Shown piece by piece: positions 16,641 through 27,200 of a DNA stretch of 64,000 nt (position 1 is the stretch's first letter; each line of letters starts with the position of its first letter). The notes beneath the pieces were generated by a model. The model made no database searches. It saw nothing but the letters and a program-made list of their open reading frames with translations, and was not told where the DNA came from. The translations under genes were made by a program, and so were the position numbers. The DNA is from Streptomyces pseudovenezuelae (GTDB lineage Bacteria > Actinomycetota > Actinomycetes > Streptomycetales > Streptomycetaceae), in the NCBI RefSeq assembly GCF_001513955.1, contig NZ_KQ948147.1, forward strand, positions 134,532 to 198,531, given 5' to 3'.

Positions 16641-18143
16641 ATGGTCATGGACAGCCTTGCGGAAGGCCGGTACGCAGCCGCGGAGCAGGTGCGCGCACCC
16701 ATGGTCCACGGTGTGATGTACGCCGGATTCCAGGCCGTCGCACGGGAATGGCCCGACGCGACGGCGGTGATCGGGCCCGACGGCACTGCGGCGACCTACG
16801 CGAAACTGCTGGAGGCGGTCGAGGACGCGGCCGGGAAGCTCACCGCGGAACTCGCCCCCGGTGAGGTGCTGGGTCTCGCGGTCGCCGACCCGTTCGCCTT
16901 CGTCGCCGTCTATCTGGCCGCCGCCAAGCTGAACGTGGTGACGGTGCTGCTCGACAGCAAGCTCTCCGCCGAGGAACTGGCGTACAGCACCGGCAAGTTC
17001 GACCTGACCAAGCTGGCCCTGGACGGCACCGGCCCCGGCCTGTTCGCACTCGCTCCCGCAGGTTCGGATGCAGTGCGCCCCGAGAGCGACTACGCGGACG
17101 ACGACTTCGTGGTGCACTGCACCTCCGGCTCGACCGGCCGGCCCAAGGGCATAGTGATGAGCCAGGCGGCCATCGAGGCGAGAGTCCGGCTGTGGGCCGG
17201 CGAAATGGAACTGACCCCGGCCGACCGGGTGTTGTGCGCCCTGCCGCTGTGGCACTGCCACGGCATCGACGTGCTGACCCTGCCGGCTCTGCTGACCGGC
17301 GCCACGGTCGTGTTCGCGGACGGCAGCAGGCTGACCGGCCGAGGCCTGGGCCGGTGCGTCGAGAGCCACGAGGTCACCGTGATGAGCGGACTGCCCGTCA
17401 TGTACCAGATGCTCACCGAGGCGCGCGGGATACCGGCCTCGGCGCTGCGCTCGCTGCGGCTCGCCATCTCCGGCAGCGCCCCGTTGGCCCCGTACACCCA
17501 GAAGAGCTTCAAGCAGCGGTACGGGCTGCCGCTACGGCAGGTGTACGGCCTGTCGGAGATCGCCGTCATCTGCTTCGACCGGCAGTACGTGGGCAACGGC
17601 TCCATCGGCAAGCCCGTCACCGGGGTGGAGTACTTGCTCGACCCGGTGCCCACTGAGGACGCGGCCGAGACCGTGTACGAACTCTCCGTACGGGGTCCCG
17701 CCCTCGCCCGGGGCTACTACCGCGATGCCGACGCCACCGCGGAGATGTTCGACGAGGGCTGGCTGCGCACCCGCGACCTGATCCGGGCCGATCCGGACGG
17801 CTGGTACGTGCTCGGCCGCCACTCGGCCTTCATCAACGTGGCCGGGAACAAGGTCGGCCCGCTCGAAGTCGAGGCCGCCCTGCGCGAATGCCCCGGCGTG
17901 CGGGAGAGCGCCGTGGTCGGCGTTCCCGACGCCCGGACCACCGAGCACATCGCCGCAGTGCTGGTCACCGACGAGCGCTTCGACCTGGACGCGGTGCGGC
18001 GACGCCTCGGCGAGCGACTGCGCTCCTACCAGCTGCCCCAACGCTACCTGCGCGCCCCCGCGCTGCCGCGGACGCCGCTCGGCAAGACCGACTACGCCGC
18101 GGTACGGCGGCTCGTCGACAGCGAAGAGAGGGATGCCAAGTGA
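16641..18143 (+). CDS. Acyl-AMP ligase (ANL superfamily)
   Basis: 500 residues. ANL motifs: TSGSTGRPKGIVMS (phosphate loop), YGLSEIAVIC, GWLRTRDLIRADPDGW and the final PRTPLGKTDY with the catalytic Lys. It activates a carboxylic acid as its AMP ester and passes it to CoA or a carrier protein. The start ATG follows a very strong GGAGGGAGGGGGGA site (an ATG two codons later is possible). It heads a long plus-strand operon and overlaps the acyl-CoA dehydrogenase gene (GTGA). The pairing with a dehydrogenase, a PLP decarboxylase and a free carrier protein suggests loading of an amino acid or fatty acid onto the carrier at 28133. The substrate is unknown. Confidence 0.88.
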   Translation: MVMDSLAEGRYAAAEQVRAPMVHGVMYAGFQAVAREWPDATAVIGPDGTAATYAKLLEAVEDAAGKLTAELAPGEVLGLAVADPFAFVAVYLAAAKLNVVTVLLDSKLSAEELAYSTGKFDLTKLALDGTGPGLFALAPAGSDAVRPESDYADDDFVVHCTSGSTGRPKGIVMSQAAIEARVRLWAGEMELTPADRVLCALPLWHCHGIDVLTLPALLTGATVVFADGSRLTGRGLGRCVESHEVTVMSGLPVMYQMLTEARGIPASALRSLRLAISGSAPLAPYTQKSFKQRYGLPLRQVYGLSEIAVICFDRQYVGNGSIGKPVTGVEYLLDPVPTEDAAETVYELSVRGPALARGYYRDADATAEMFDEGWLRTRDLIRADPDGWYVLGRHSAFINVAGNKVGPLEVEAALRECPGVRESAVVGVPDARTTEHIAAVLVTDERFDLDAVRRRLGERLRSYQLPQRYLRAPALPRTPLGKTDYAAVRRLVDSEERDAK

Positions 18144-19309
18144 CCGCCGACGCAACGCGGATGACCGCGCCCGACAGTGCGCGGCACGGGGTGCTGGAAG
18201 ACCTGCCCGCACGGCTGGACGCGATGGCGGACGGACTGCACGCCGCGCTGGCAGCCAAGCCGGCGGTGGAGTACGAGCAGGACGCGAGCCCCGTGTTCGC
18301 ACTGCTCAAGCAGGCCCGCGCCACCACGATGCTGATCCCGTCGGCCTGCGGGGGACAGGGCGCGAAGGCCGTGGACGCGGTGCGCTTCCAGGCCGCGCTC
18401 GGTGTGCTCGCGCCCTCCGCGGCCATCGCGACGACCATGCACCACTACAAGATCGCTGCCCTCGGTCAGGTGGCCGCCGCCGGGGACGAGCGGGCCGGTG
18501 CCATCCTCACCGAACTCGCCGGCGACGCCCAGATCATCGCCTCGGGCGGTGCGGAGTCGATGCCCGGCCGGGATCTGCGCAGCCTGGGCAGCCAGGCCGT
18601 GCGAGGCGCCGGCGGATACCGCGTCACCGGTCTGAAGCGGCCGTGCTCCCTGTCCACCAGCATGGACATGATGTCGCTGATGGTCGAACTCCGGGCCCCC
18701 GACGGCACACCCGAGGGCTACGCGCAGGCCTTTGTCGACGCCCGCGCCGAGGGAGTGGCACGCGAGCCGTTCTGGCACAGCCCCGTCTTCCGGGCGGCAG
18801 AGAGCCACGCCGTACAGCTCACCGACGTCCGGGTGCCGCGGGAGCGGGTGTTTCCGCTGATCGGTGAGGTCGGCCGCCGTTTCGCCACCGACTGCTACAC
18901 CTGGTTCCAGCTGCTGATCAGCGCCTCGTACCTGGGCGTCGCCGGCTGCCTGGCCGAAGCCACACCGGGCGAACGACGGGCCGGCTCTCGCGCCTGGACC
19001 GAAGCCGGCGCCGGGATCCGCCGCCTTGAGGCCGAACTGCTCGACGCGGCCCGCGCCGTCGACGAGGGCGCCCCGGCGGCCAAGCAGCTCAACCTCGCGA
19101 TGCGGGCGCGCGACCGGATCGAGGACGACCTGGCCGGACTCGGCAACCTCCTGCTGCGCGCGGCCGGCGGCGGAATGTTCGCCCGCACCTGCTTCTTCAC
19201 CATGCTCGCCGGCGCACTCAACGCGATCGCCTTCCACCCGCCGCAACGCGGTGCCCGCGAGGGCATCGGCCTGGAACTGCTGACCCCGGATGTGAAAGGC
19301 CGCGACTGA
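18140..19309 (+). CDS. Acyl-CoA/acyl-carrier dehydrogenase-like flavoprotein
   Basis: 389 residues, the normal ACAD length. Seen: the N-terminal helical domain with MLIPSACGGQGAKAVDAVRF, a beta-domain segment (GAESMPGRDLRS, VTGLKRPCSLSTSMDMMSLM) and the C-terminal helical bundle. Family members oxidise an acyl thioester at C2-C3 using FAD. In pyrrole pathways an acyl-AMP ligase, a carrier and an ACAD together oxidise prolyl-S-PCP; this trio is present here, but the ligase does not show an obvious proline signature. The GTG start overlaps the ligase stop. I did not locate the catalytic Glu with confidence. Confidence 0.82.
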   Translation: MTADATRMTAPDSARHGVLEDLPARLDAMADGLHAALAAKPAVEYEQDASPVFALLKQARATTMLIPSACGGQGAKAVDAVRFQAALGVLAPSAAIATTMHHYKIAALGQVAAAGDERAGAILTELAGDAQIIASGGAESMPGRDLRSLGSQAVRGAGGYRVTGLKRPCSLSTSMDMMSLMVELRAPDGTPEGYAQAFVDARAEGVAREPFWHSPVFRAAESHAVQLTDVRVPRERVFPLIGEVGRRFATDCYTWFQLLISASYLGVAGCLAEATPGERRAGSRAWTEAGAGIRRLEAELLDAARAVDEGAPAAKQLNLAMRARDRIEDDLAGLGNLLLRAAGGGMFARTCFFTMLAGALNAIAFHPPQRGAREGIGLELLTPDVKGRD

Positions 19310-19310
19310 A

Positions 19311-19952
19311 ATGTACACCCGAGACCATTTCAGCCTTCCGCTGCCGGCCATGTGCGACTTCGTCAAGGCCAAGTCCTTCGGCGTGCTGGCCACTTACCAC
19401 GCGGGCGAGGTGCACACCTCCCCGCTGCCCGTCGACCTGCGCGCCACCGACGACGGTGAACTGTTCGTCGCCGGACACGTCGCCCGGGCCAACGACATGG
19501 CCGCGGCCTTCGAGGCCGGCGCGCCCGCCACCATCACCGTCCTGGGACCGGACACCTACGTCCCCGCCGAGTGGTTCGGCACCCGCAGCCGCATTCCCAC
19601 CTGGCTGTACTGCGCCGTGGAGATCAGCGGCCGGTTCGAGCTCAGCGACGGGGCGCGGACCCGCGCCGACGTGGAACTGCTGATCAACCGGCTCCAAGCG
19701 CGTGCCGTCGAGGGCTCGACCTGGACGCTGGACGAGATCCCCGCCAACCTCAGCGAGGGATACCTGAAGAACATCGTCGGCTTCCGGCTGCGTGATCTGC
19801 GGCTCAAGTCCTGCTTCCGCCTCAACCAGCGCAAGGACGGCATGGACAGCCTGGCCCGGGCACTGCGGGCCGACAGCGACGGCACCGTCCGGTCGCTGGC
19901 CCAGCTGGTCCTCCAGCCGCCCACCGCCGACGGCGGGTGTCCGGTCTCATGA
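19311..19952 (+). CDS. PaiB-like FMN-binding split-barrel protein
   Basis: 213 residues. The opening MYTRDHF, GVLATYHAGEVHTSPLPVDL, GHVARAND and GPDTYVPAEWF, and the C-terminal IVGFRL/LKSCFRLNQRK are characteristic of the PaiB family (FMN-binding, often annotated as a negative transcriptional regulator). It starts one base after the dehydrogenase stop and overlaps NRPS1 by four bases, so it is embedded in the biosynthetic operon. That suggests an enzymatic role (flavin or PLP-oxidase-like) rather than regulation. Substrate unknown. Confidence 0.82.
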   Translation: MYTRDHFSLPLPAMCDFVKAKSFGVLATYHAGEVHTSPLPVDLRATDDGELFVAGHVARANDMAAAFEAGAPATITVLGPDTYVPAEWFGTRSRIPTWLYCAVEISGRFELSDGARTRADVELLINRLQARAVEGSTWTLDEIPANLSEGYLKNIVGFRLRDLRLKSCFRLNQRKDGMDSLARALRADSDGTVRSLAQLVLQPPTADGGCPVS

Positions 19953-22900
19953 CGGCGATGGAACAGGACGCTCTGGGGCGATTTCTCGCCCTCGACCCCA
20001 GCGGCCGCGTCGCCGTCGAATGGTGTGGACAGCGGCTGACGTACGCTGAACTCGCCGCGGCCGTCGACGAACTCGCGCAGGCCCTCGTGGAGCGTGGCGC
20101 GGCACGGACCCATGTGCTGGTCGTCGGCCCACTGAGTCCCGCCTATGTCGTCGGGCTGCTCGCCGCCCTGCGGTGCGGCGCGGTGCCCGTGCCGGTCGAC
20201 GCCGGCCTGACGCCCGACCAGTACGCGTGGACCGAGCGAGTGGCGCAGCCGTCGGTCGTCGTCAGCAGCGACGTCTCCACCCCCGCCCACTACCAAGGGG
20301 TGGTCGAGGCCGACGAGTTACTGCTCGACGCGGCGACCGGCCGGGTCGTCCTGGACATCGCCGCCCGGCGCCGGCCGCCCGTAGCCCGGCGCCATGCGGG
20401 TTCCGACGCCGGCTACCTCATCCCGACGTCCGGATCGACGGGCGCACCCAAGGCGATCGTGGGCAGCCGCACCGGCCTGCACACCTTTCTCTCGTGGTTC
20501 ACGACGGAGTTCGCACTCGGCGACGCGGACGTCTGCGCCGCACTGACCCGGGTGAACTTCGACCCGTCCCTGCGTGAACTCCTCGCGGTGCTCAGCGTCG
20601 GCGGCCGACTGTGCCTGCCCACCCCCGACGCCCAGTTGGATCTGCGCGAACTCGCCCGGCACCTGGTGTCGGCCGAGGCCACGACGGCGTTCCTCGTCCC
20701 GTCGCTCGCGCGGCGCGTCGGCGATGTCCTGTCTGCCGCATCCCTGCGTCTGGACCGGCTGCGCCTCGGCTTCTTCGCCGGTGAGGTGCTGCCGTCCCGG
20801 GTGGTGGCCCAGTGGGCCGAACTGGCCCCGCACGCCGAGTTCGTGAACCTGTACGGCCTGACCGAGGGGACCTTGGCCCAGTTGTTCCGGCGTGACATCA
20901 GGGCCACCGGCGAGGGCCCCGTGTCGGGTGTTGCCGTCGGGCGTCCGCGGCCGGGGATCTCGGTGACCATCGACCGGCCCGACGCGGACGGACACGGCGA
21001 GGTGCTCATCACCTCTTCGGCGCCGGCGCTGGGGACCCTCGGCGAAGGCAGCGGACCCGAACCCGGCACGTTCCAGGTGGTGCCCATGGGGACGGTGTTG
21101 CGCACCGGAGACAGCGGAGTCCTCACCCACGAGGGTGAGTTGATGATCGCGGGCAGGCTTGGAAACGACCTGAAGGTGTCCGGTCGGCGCGTCTCCTTCC
21201 ACTGTTTCGTGGACGAGGTCGAGGCCCTGCCCGGTGTACGCCAGTGCGTGGTCGTCGACCGTGACGGGCCGCAGGCCTTCGTCTCCGTCACCGAACCGGC
21301 CGCCGGGCCGGCGGCATCGCTGACCGCGGCGGTGCACGAGATCGCCCGGCGCCTGGGGCTGCCCCGGCCTGGTGTCCATCGGTGCGGCGAACTCCCGCTG
21401 TCGCGCAGCGGCAAGGTCGACCGGGTCGCCCTGGCCGCCTTGTCGGCCGATGCGGCGGCCACCGCGCAGGACATCGCGCCCGGGGGCGCACCGGTCCGGC
21501 AGCGGGCCGAGGTCGCCGAGATCCTGCGTGACCTGCTCCGCCTCGACGCGGGCGTCCCCACGACGACGTCCTTCGTCGACGCCGGCCTCACCTCGCTGGA
21601 CCTGATGGATTTCGTGGTGGACGTCAACCAGCGGCTCGGGGTGGACCTTTCGGTGCGGGAGTGCTTCCGCCATGGCGACATCGCCTCGCTGGCCCGAGTG
21701 CTTGAGCAGCGGCGCGACCCCGGCCCGGCCATGACCGCGAGCCCGCCGCCCGGCTCCGCCGTGACCCCCGACCCCGATACCGGCACCCGCACCGACCCCG
21801 CCGAGGACACCGGCAGCCTTCCGCTGTCCACGCGACAGCAGGCGTACCGGTCCCTGTGCATGGCGGACGGCAACGCCAACTGGTGCAACATCTCACGGGA
21901 GATACGGTTCGACCGGTCGGTGACACCGGCCGAGGTGCGGGCCGCCACCGATGTGCTGCTGGCCCGGCACGATGTGCTGCGCCTCGCGCTCACCGGGGAC
22001 TGGACCCGGCAGACGCACACCCCCGCGGCCGCGCTGAGCTGCCCGGTCACGCTGTACCGCGACGCCCCACCAAACGCGCCGACCGGGGCGGATCACCGGG
22101 CGCGGGTGCAGCAGGCGCGGGTCGAGGCAGTGGCGGAACTGCTGGACCCCACCGCGGCACCGCCGCTGCGTGCCGTCGTCGTCCAGGGCGCCGAAGGCAC
22201 CTCCGTCCTGGTAGTGGCCCACCACCTCTTCATCGACGGCCTGAGTCTGGACCTGCTCACCGACGAACTGCGCTCGCTCCTGTGCGGCCGGCCCGTCGGT
22301 GACGCGCCACCGCCGCGCGGGTACCGCGACTACTGCCGGGCGACCGAGCGGGTCGAGGAGGCGTACCCGGCCGGGGCCGGCTACTGGAACGAGCTCCTCA
22401 AGGGCGCCGCCCAGGTCGAACTGCCCGCGGCCCGCGGCACCGAAGCACGCGTCGGAACGCTGGTCTCCCGCCCGTTCGGACTCACCGGGAGCCGCCACGC
22501 CCACCGGCTGGCGGCGACGAGCGGTGTCTCGGTCTTCGCCGTGGTGCTGGCCGCCTTCGGGACTGCCGTCGCCCGCACCTTCGCGCTCGACGCGCCCACG
22601 GTGATCGTGCCCGTTCAGGTGCGCCAGAAAGCTCGCGCCGGCAGCGCCGGCATGTTCACCAGCCAGCTCGTCGTCCGCGCTCCGGCCGCGGGCGAACTCC
22701 CCGAGCGGGCACGGGAGGTCGCCCACCAGCTGGATGCCGGTACGGCCGCGAGCTCCTGGGAGTTCGACCAGCGAGCCGCCGGGGCGGGACTCGACGGCGC
22801 GGACTGCTTCCCGTTCTCAACCGTGCTCTTCAACCAGCACCCCAAACAGCGCGGCCTGCGCGTGCGCGACCTGGGCGACTGGCAACCGCGCTCGCTCGGG

Positions 22901-23071
22901 CGGGAGTTGCGCTACCAGCTCCAGGGCGAACTGCAGATGTCGGCCGCCGAGATGGCGCTGTCCTACTACTACCGGCAGGAAATAGCCATGGACCGACCCG
23001 ATGCGATCGACCGGGTGCACGCGAACCTCCTCGCCGTGCTGCGCGAAGCGGAGGGGACCACGGATGCGTAA
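19949..23071 (+). CDS. NRPS with A-T-C order
   Basis: 1040 residues. Adenylation domain at about 15-500 (A3 loop PTSGSTGAPKAIV, A5 NLYGLTEGTLAQ, A8 LGNDLKVSGRRVSFH), carrier domain at about 515-595 (AGLTSLDLMDF with phosphopantetheine Ser549), then a condensation domain at about 615-1035 with HHLFIDG at 758-764. My eye-read specificity code D-P-R-F-F-A-L-L-A-K matches none I remember, so the substrate is open. The order suggests an initiation module that passes its acyl group to the carrier of NRPS2 or to the free PCP. Codon 124 is TTA (20318-20320). The start overlaps the PaiB-like gene (ATGA). Confidence 0.88.
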   Translation: MTAMEQDALGRFLALDPSGRVAVEWCGQRLTYAELAAAVDELAQALVERGAARTHVLVVGPLSPAYVVGLLAALRCGAVPVPVDAGLTPDQYAWTERVAQPSVVVSSDVSTPAHYQGVVEADELLLDAATGRVVLDIAARRRPPVARRHAGSDAGYLIPTSGSTGAPKAIVGSRTGLHTFLSWFTTEFALGDADVCAALTRVNFDPSLRELLAVLSVGGRLCLPTPDAQLDLRELARHLVSAEATTAFLVPSLARRVGDVLSAASLRLDRLRLGFFAGEVLPSRVVAQWAELAPHAEFVNLYGLTEGTLAQLFRRDIRATGEGPVSGVAVGRPRPGISVTIDRPDADGHGEVLITSSAPALGTLGEGSGPEPGTFQVVPMGTVLRTGDSGVLTHEGELMIAGRLGNDLKVSGRRVSFHCFVDEVEALPGVRQCVVVDRDGPQAFVSVTEPAAGPAASLTAAVHEIARRLGLPRPGVHRCGELPLSRSGKVDRVALAALSADAAATAQDIAPGGAPVRQRAEVAEILRDLLRLDAGVPTTTSFVDAGLTSLDLMDFVVDVNQRLGVDLSVRECFRHGDIASLARVLEQRRDPGPAMTASPPPGSAVTPDPDTGTRTDPAEDTGSLPLSTRQQAYRSLCMADGNANWCNISREIRFDRSVTPAEVRAATDVLLARHDVLRLALTGDWTRQTHTPAAALSCPVTLYRDAPPNAPTGADHRARVQQARVEAVAELLDPTAAPPLRAVVVQGAEGTSVLVVAHHLFIDGLSLDLLTDELRSLLCGRPVGDAPPPRGYRDYCRATERVEEAYPAGAGYWNELLKGAAQVELPAARGTEARVGTLVSRPFGLTGSRHAHRLAATSGVSVFAVVLAAFGTAVARTFALDAPTVIVPVQVRQKARAGSAGMFTSQLVVRAPAAGELPERAREVAHQLDAGTAASSWEFDQRAAGAGLDGADCFPFSTVLFNQHPKQRGLRVRDLGDWQPRSLGRELRYQLQGELQMSAAEMALSYYYRQEIAMDRPDAIDRVHANLLAVLREAEGTTDA

Positions 23072-24242
23072 GGACACCGTCACACCTACCGACCGGGAGG
23101 CCCGGCTGCTCACCCGGCGGGCCGGCCGGACGCCGGTGTACGTCTACAGCCGCGAGGCCCTGCGCGCCAGCGTCGAGCGCGTCCGCGCCGCCTCGGTTCC
23201 GGGCGCGGATCTGTACTACTCGCTGAAGGCCAACCCGCATCCGGGCGTGGTGCAGACGCTGGCCACGCTGGTGGACGGCTTCGACGTCTGCTCGCTCGCG
23301 GAGCTGGAGACAGCCCTGAACGCCGGCATGACCGCGCGGAAGGTGCTGTTCACCGGACCCGCGAAGTCCGCCGAGGAAGCCGCCGCGGCCCTTGCGGCGG
23401 GTGTCATGGTGACGGTCGAATCACCGTGCCAGGCAACGCTGTTCGCCGCGGCGGCGGACGAACTCGGGGTCACCGGGCGGGCCGTCATCCGGCTGAACAC
23501 GCCCTATCCGGGGCGTGCGCCGGGGGCCGATCCGTCGCAGAACCAGTTCGGGGTGGCCAAGGAGGACCTGGCCGAGGTCGTGGACATCCTGCGTGCCTCG
23601 TCGCTGTCCGTCGCCGGGTTGCAGCTGTTCTGGGGCTCGCAGTACGCCGACGCCGACATCATCCTCGCCGCGCGCAAGGCCATGGAGGAGCAGGCGAGAG
23701 CGTGCGTGGAACGGTTCGCTCTGCAGGTCGAGTTCGTGTCCCTCGGCGGTGGCATCGCGATGCCGTGGTGCGACGCCGACCCGGAGGTGGACTGGGCGGG
23801 GCTGGCGGCGGCCGGGGGCGCCGCGACCGAGGGGGACGCGGCGGACCGGCTGCCCCTCGTCTGCGAGTACGGGCGGTCCATCGTCGGGCCCGCCGGGAGC
23901 CTGCTGACCACGGTGCTCGACACCAAGACCGTCGGCGGCCGTCGTTACGTGTTCGTCGACGCCGGGATCAACCATGTGTTCATCGCGAGCCGGCTGATCG
24001 CCGGGGCCGGCCGGGGCGAACCGCGGGTGCGGCTGGTGGACGCGCGGCCCGACGCGCGGCCCGGCCCGGCCTGGGTCGTCGGCCCGCTGTGCTCGCAGCT
24101 CGACGTGCTGGCCGAGGGCATCGCGCTGCCCGAGGTGGAGGTCGGTGACCTGCTGCTGATCGAGGGCGTCGGCGCCTACGGCCCGACGTTCAGCCCCAGT
24201 GGATTCCTAAGCCGCGACAAGGTGAGAGAGATCGTCTTCTGA
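23064..24242 (+). CDS. PLP-dependent decarboxylase (ornithine/diaminopimelate type)
   Basis: 392 residues; alanine-racemase-fold decarboxylase. Seen: YSLKANPHP with the PLP Lys, the glycine-rich phosphate-binding stretch SLGGGIAMPW, CEYGRSIVGPAG (family form EPGR, with Pro replaced by Tyr here), and GPLCSQLDVLAEG with the active-site Cys. Decarboxylases of this type act on DAP, ornithine, lysine or related amino acids, and some partner acyl-AMP ligases and carrier proteins in lipid or siderophore pathways. It overlaps NRPS1 by eight bases, and NRPS2 starts one base after its stop. It probably makes an amine or beta-amino building block for the assembly line. Confidence 0.85.
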   Translation: MRKDTVTPTDREARLLTRRAGRTPVYVYSREALRASVERVRAASVPGADLYYSLKANPHPGVVQTLATLVDGFDVCSLAELETALNAGMTARKVLFTGPAKSAEEAAAALAAGVMVTVESPCQATLFAAAADELGVTGRAVIRLNTPYPGRAPGADPSQNQFGVAKEDLAEVVDILRASSLSVAGLQLFWGSQYADADIILAARKAMEEQARACVERFALQVEFVSLGGGIAMPWCDADPEVDWAGLAAAGGAATEGDAADRLPLVCEYGRSIVGPAGSLLTTVLDTKTVGGRRYVFVDAGINHVFIASRLIAGAGRGEPRVRLVDARPDARPGPAWVVGPLCSQLDVLAEGIALPEVEVGDLLLIEGVGAYGPTFSPSGFLSRDKVREIVF

Positions 24243-24243
24243 C

Positions 24244-27200
24244 ATGCGCGACACCATGACGCAGACGTCCCCGGCGCAGCCCGCGCAGCCGGCACTGAGT
24301 CCCATCCAGCGCGCCTACCTGGTGGGCGCTCAGGACGGCCTGGAACTGAGCGGGCCGGCCCGTTACTACCTGAGCTGTGACCTGCGCACGGATCGGGTCG
24401 CCCGGATCGGCGCCCGGCTGCGCCGGCTGGTGCGGGACAACGACATCCTGCGCATCGGCGAGTCGGGCGGCCTCTCCCCGCAGACCCTGCCGCAGGACAT
24501 CGCGCGGCATGTCGACGCGGACGTCCGCTGGGTCGGACCCGCCGACTTCGAGAGCGCGAACGACGCGGTCCGGCGGACCTGTACGGCGGTGGACTTCGCC
24601 TTCGGCGACTGGCCGCAGTTCGAGGTCACGGTGGTGCGCACCGCGGACCGGGCGCGGCTGCACCTGGTCTACTCGCTGTGGCTGATGGACGCGGCGTCGC
24701 TGGCCGTGTTCCTTACCGAACTGGTCGCCGACGACGCGCATGACCATGCCCAGGCCCCCGCCGATGCCGATGTCTCCGCCCAGGGCGGAGCCGCACCGGG
24801 CGGGCGGGCGGCCAGGCGACCGGGGCGTGACCGCTCGCCCCGCGACGAACGCTTCTGGCGCCGGCGGGCGGCCTCTCTCGCTGACCCCGCGGAACTGCCG
24901 CTGCGGCCCGAGTGGCGTCGGGCCGGGCCGCGGGTGACACACCGTATGGTCACGGTGGACGCCGCCGCGGCGCGGCGCGTCTGCGACCGGGCGAGCGCCC
25001 ACGGCCTGACCCCCGCGATGGTCTACCTCGCGGTGTACGGCGTCGTCCTCGGGCGGCTCGGCGGCGGATGCCCCCACACGATCACGGTGCTGCGCAGCTC
25101 GCGGACCGCCTCGCCGACCGCCGCGACGCTGGGCAACCAGGGCACCACCATGCCGCTGGAGATCCCGGCGACGAGCGGCCGCAGCTTCGTGGAGGTCGCG
25201 CGCGCCGTCCAGAGCGGCTACCTCACACAGGCGATGCACGGATCGCTCAGCGGCGCGGAGATCGCCCGCCTCGCCGGCCCCGCGGCCGATCTGCGCCGCC
25301 TCACCCACCCCTTCGCCTTTACCGCCCTCGACGCCGACGGCGCGGGCGAGGCCGCCCTCGGGCTGCGCCGCCGCTGGCACGAGGTGCAGCTCCGGGTGCC
25401 GCAGGTACTCATCGACCACCAGGTGATCAGCGAGTCCGACGGCACCGTCCGGCTCGGCTTCGACTGGCGCACGGACGCCTTCGACCCCGGCTTCGTCGAC
25501 GACCTCGTCACGCGGTGCGCGGAACTCGTGGGCGAGCTGGCCGCGTCGGACGAGAGCTGGACACGCGCCCCGGCACGCGTTCCGCTGCCCGCAACGGCCC
25601 GAACGGACGCCCCCGCAGCGGGTGTTGGTGCCCCGGTGGCCGAGGGGGAGACCCTGCACGGCTGCTTTTTGCGGTGTGCCGCCGAGAACCCCGACGCGCC
25701 CGCGGTCCACGACGCGCTGGGCAGCCTGAGCTACGCCGCACTGGCCGACCGGGCCGCGGCGGTCGCGGACCTGCTGAGCGCCGCGGGTGCGGGGAGCGGG
25801 GACCGGGTCGCCGTCCACCTGCCCCGCGGCCGCGGTCAGGTGATTGCCGTCCTGGGCAGCCTGCTCGCCGGATGTGTCTACATTCCGCTGGACCACGCCA
25901 CCCCGCCCGGCCGCCTCGACAGCATCGCGCGCCGCGGCGACGTCCGGTTCGCCCTCACCGAAGGCGACCCGGCCACCGACGAGCGCTGGAGCGCGCGAGG
26001 GGTGAGCCCCCTGCCGCTGCCTTCCGGCCCGGCCGCGCCGGGGGACCGTACGGGACACGCGGCCCCTTGCCCCACCGCGTACGTCATCTTCACCTCGGGT
26101 TCGACCGGCGAACCCAAGGGCGTGGTCGTTTCGCACGCGGCGGTCCTCACCACCATCAACGCGGTGAACGAGGAATTCGGCGTCGGGCGGACCGACCGGG
26201 TGCTCTCCGTGTCCTCGATCGGCTTCGACCTGTCCGTGTACGACATCTTCGGCCCGCTCCTGCGCGGCGGCTCGGTGGTCATGCTCTCGGAGGACAGTGC
26301 CAAGAGCCCCGCACAGTGGGCCGACCTGATCGAACGGCACGGGGTGACCCTGTGGAACTCGGCACCGGCGCTGGCCTCGCTCCTGGCGGAGGAGGGGCGC
26401 GCCGTACCGTCGGTGCGGGCCTTCCTGCTGAGCGGCGACTGGATCCCGTTGACCCTGCCGGAGGCGCTCGGGCGCCTCGCGCCCGGTTCGGCGGTGGTCA
26501 GTCTGGGCGGGGCGACGGAGGGGGCGATCTGGTCGATCTCCCACCGGGTGACCGAGGCGGACCGCGCCGGGCGCTCCATCCCCTACGGCAGGCCCCTGCC
26601 GGGCCAGGACATCCTGGTCCTCGACGCCGAGCGGAACGTCTGTCCGCCCTGGCAGATCGGCGAGATCCACATCGCCGGGGCCGCGGTCGCCGACGGCTAC
26701 GCCAACGACCCGCAGAAGACCGCGGCCGCCTTCCTCACCGACCCGGTGTTCGGCAGGATCTACCGGACGGGCGACCGCGGCCGACGCCATCCCGACGGGG
26801 TCGTCGAATTCCTGGGACGTACGGACAACCAGGTCAAGCTGAACGGCCACCGGGTGGAACTCGGGGAGATCGAGCACTGTCTGGAGGGCGCTCCCGGCAT
26901 TCAACGCTGTGCCGTCTGCGTCCGGGCCGACGGGCGCCGCAAGAAGCTCGTCGCCTACGTCACCCTCACCACCGGCGCCCCGGACAACTGGCGCGACGAG
27001 GCGACCGCGACGATCAAGGACACGCTGGCGCACTACATGCTGCCCGACGCACTGGTCCCCCTCGACGCGCTCCCGCTGAACAGCAACGGCAAGCTGGACC
27101 GCCGCAAACTGGCCGCGTTGCCGCTGGAGGACACCGCGGTGGACGGTTGCCCTCCCGGGACGCCGACCGCCGACGCGCAGGACGTGCTCGGCCGGGACCT

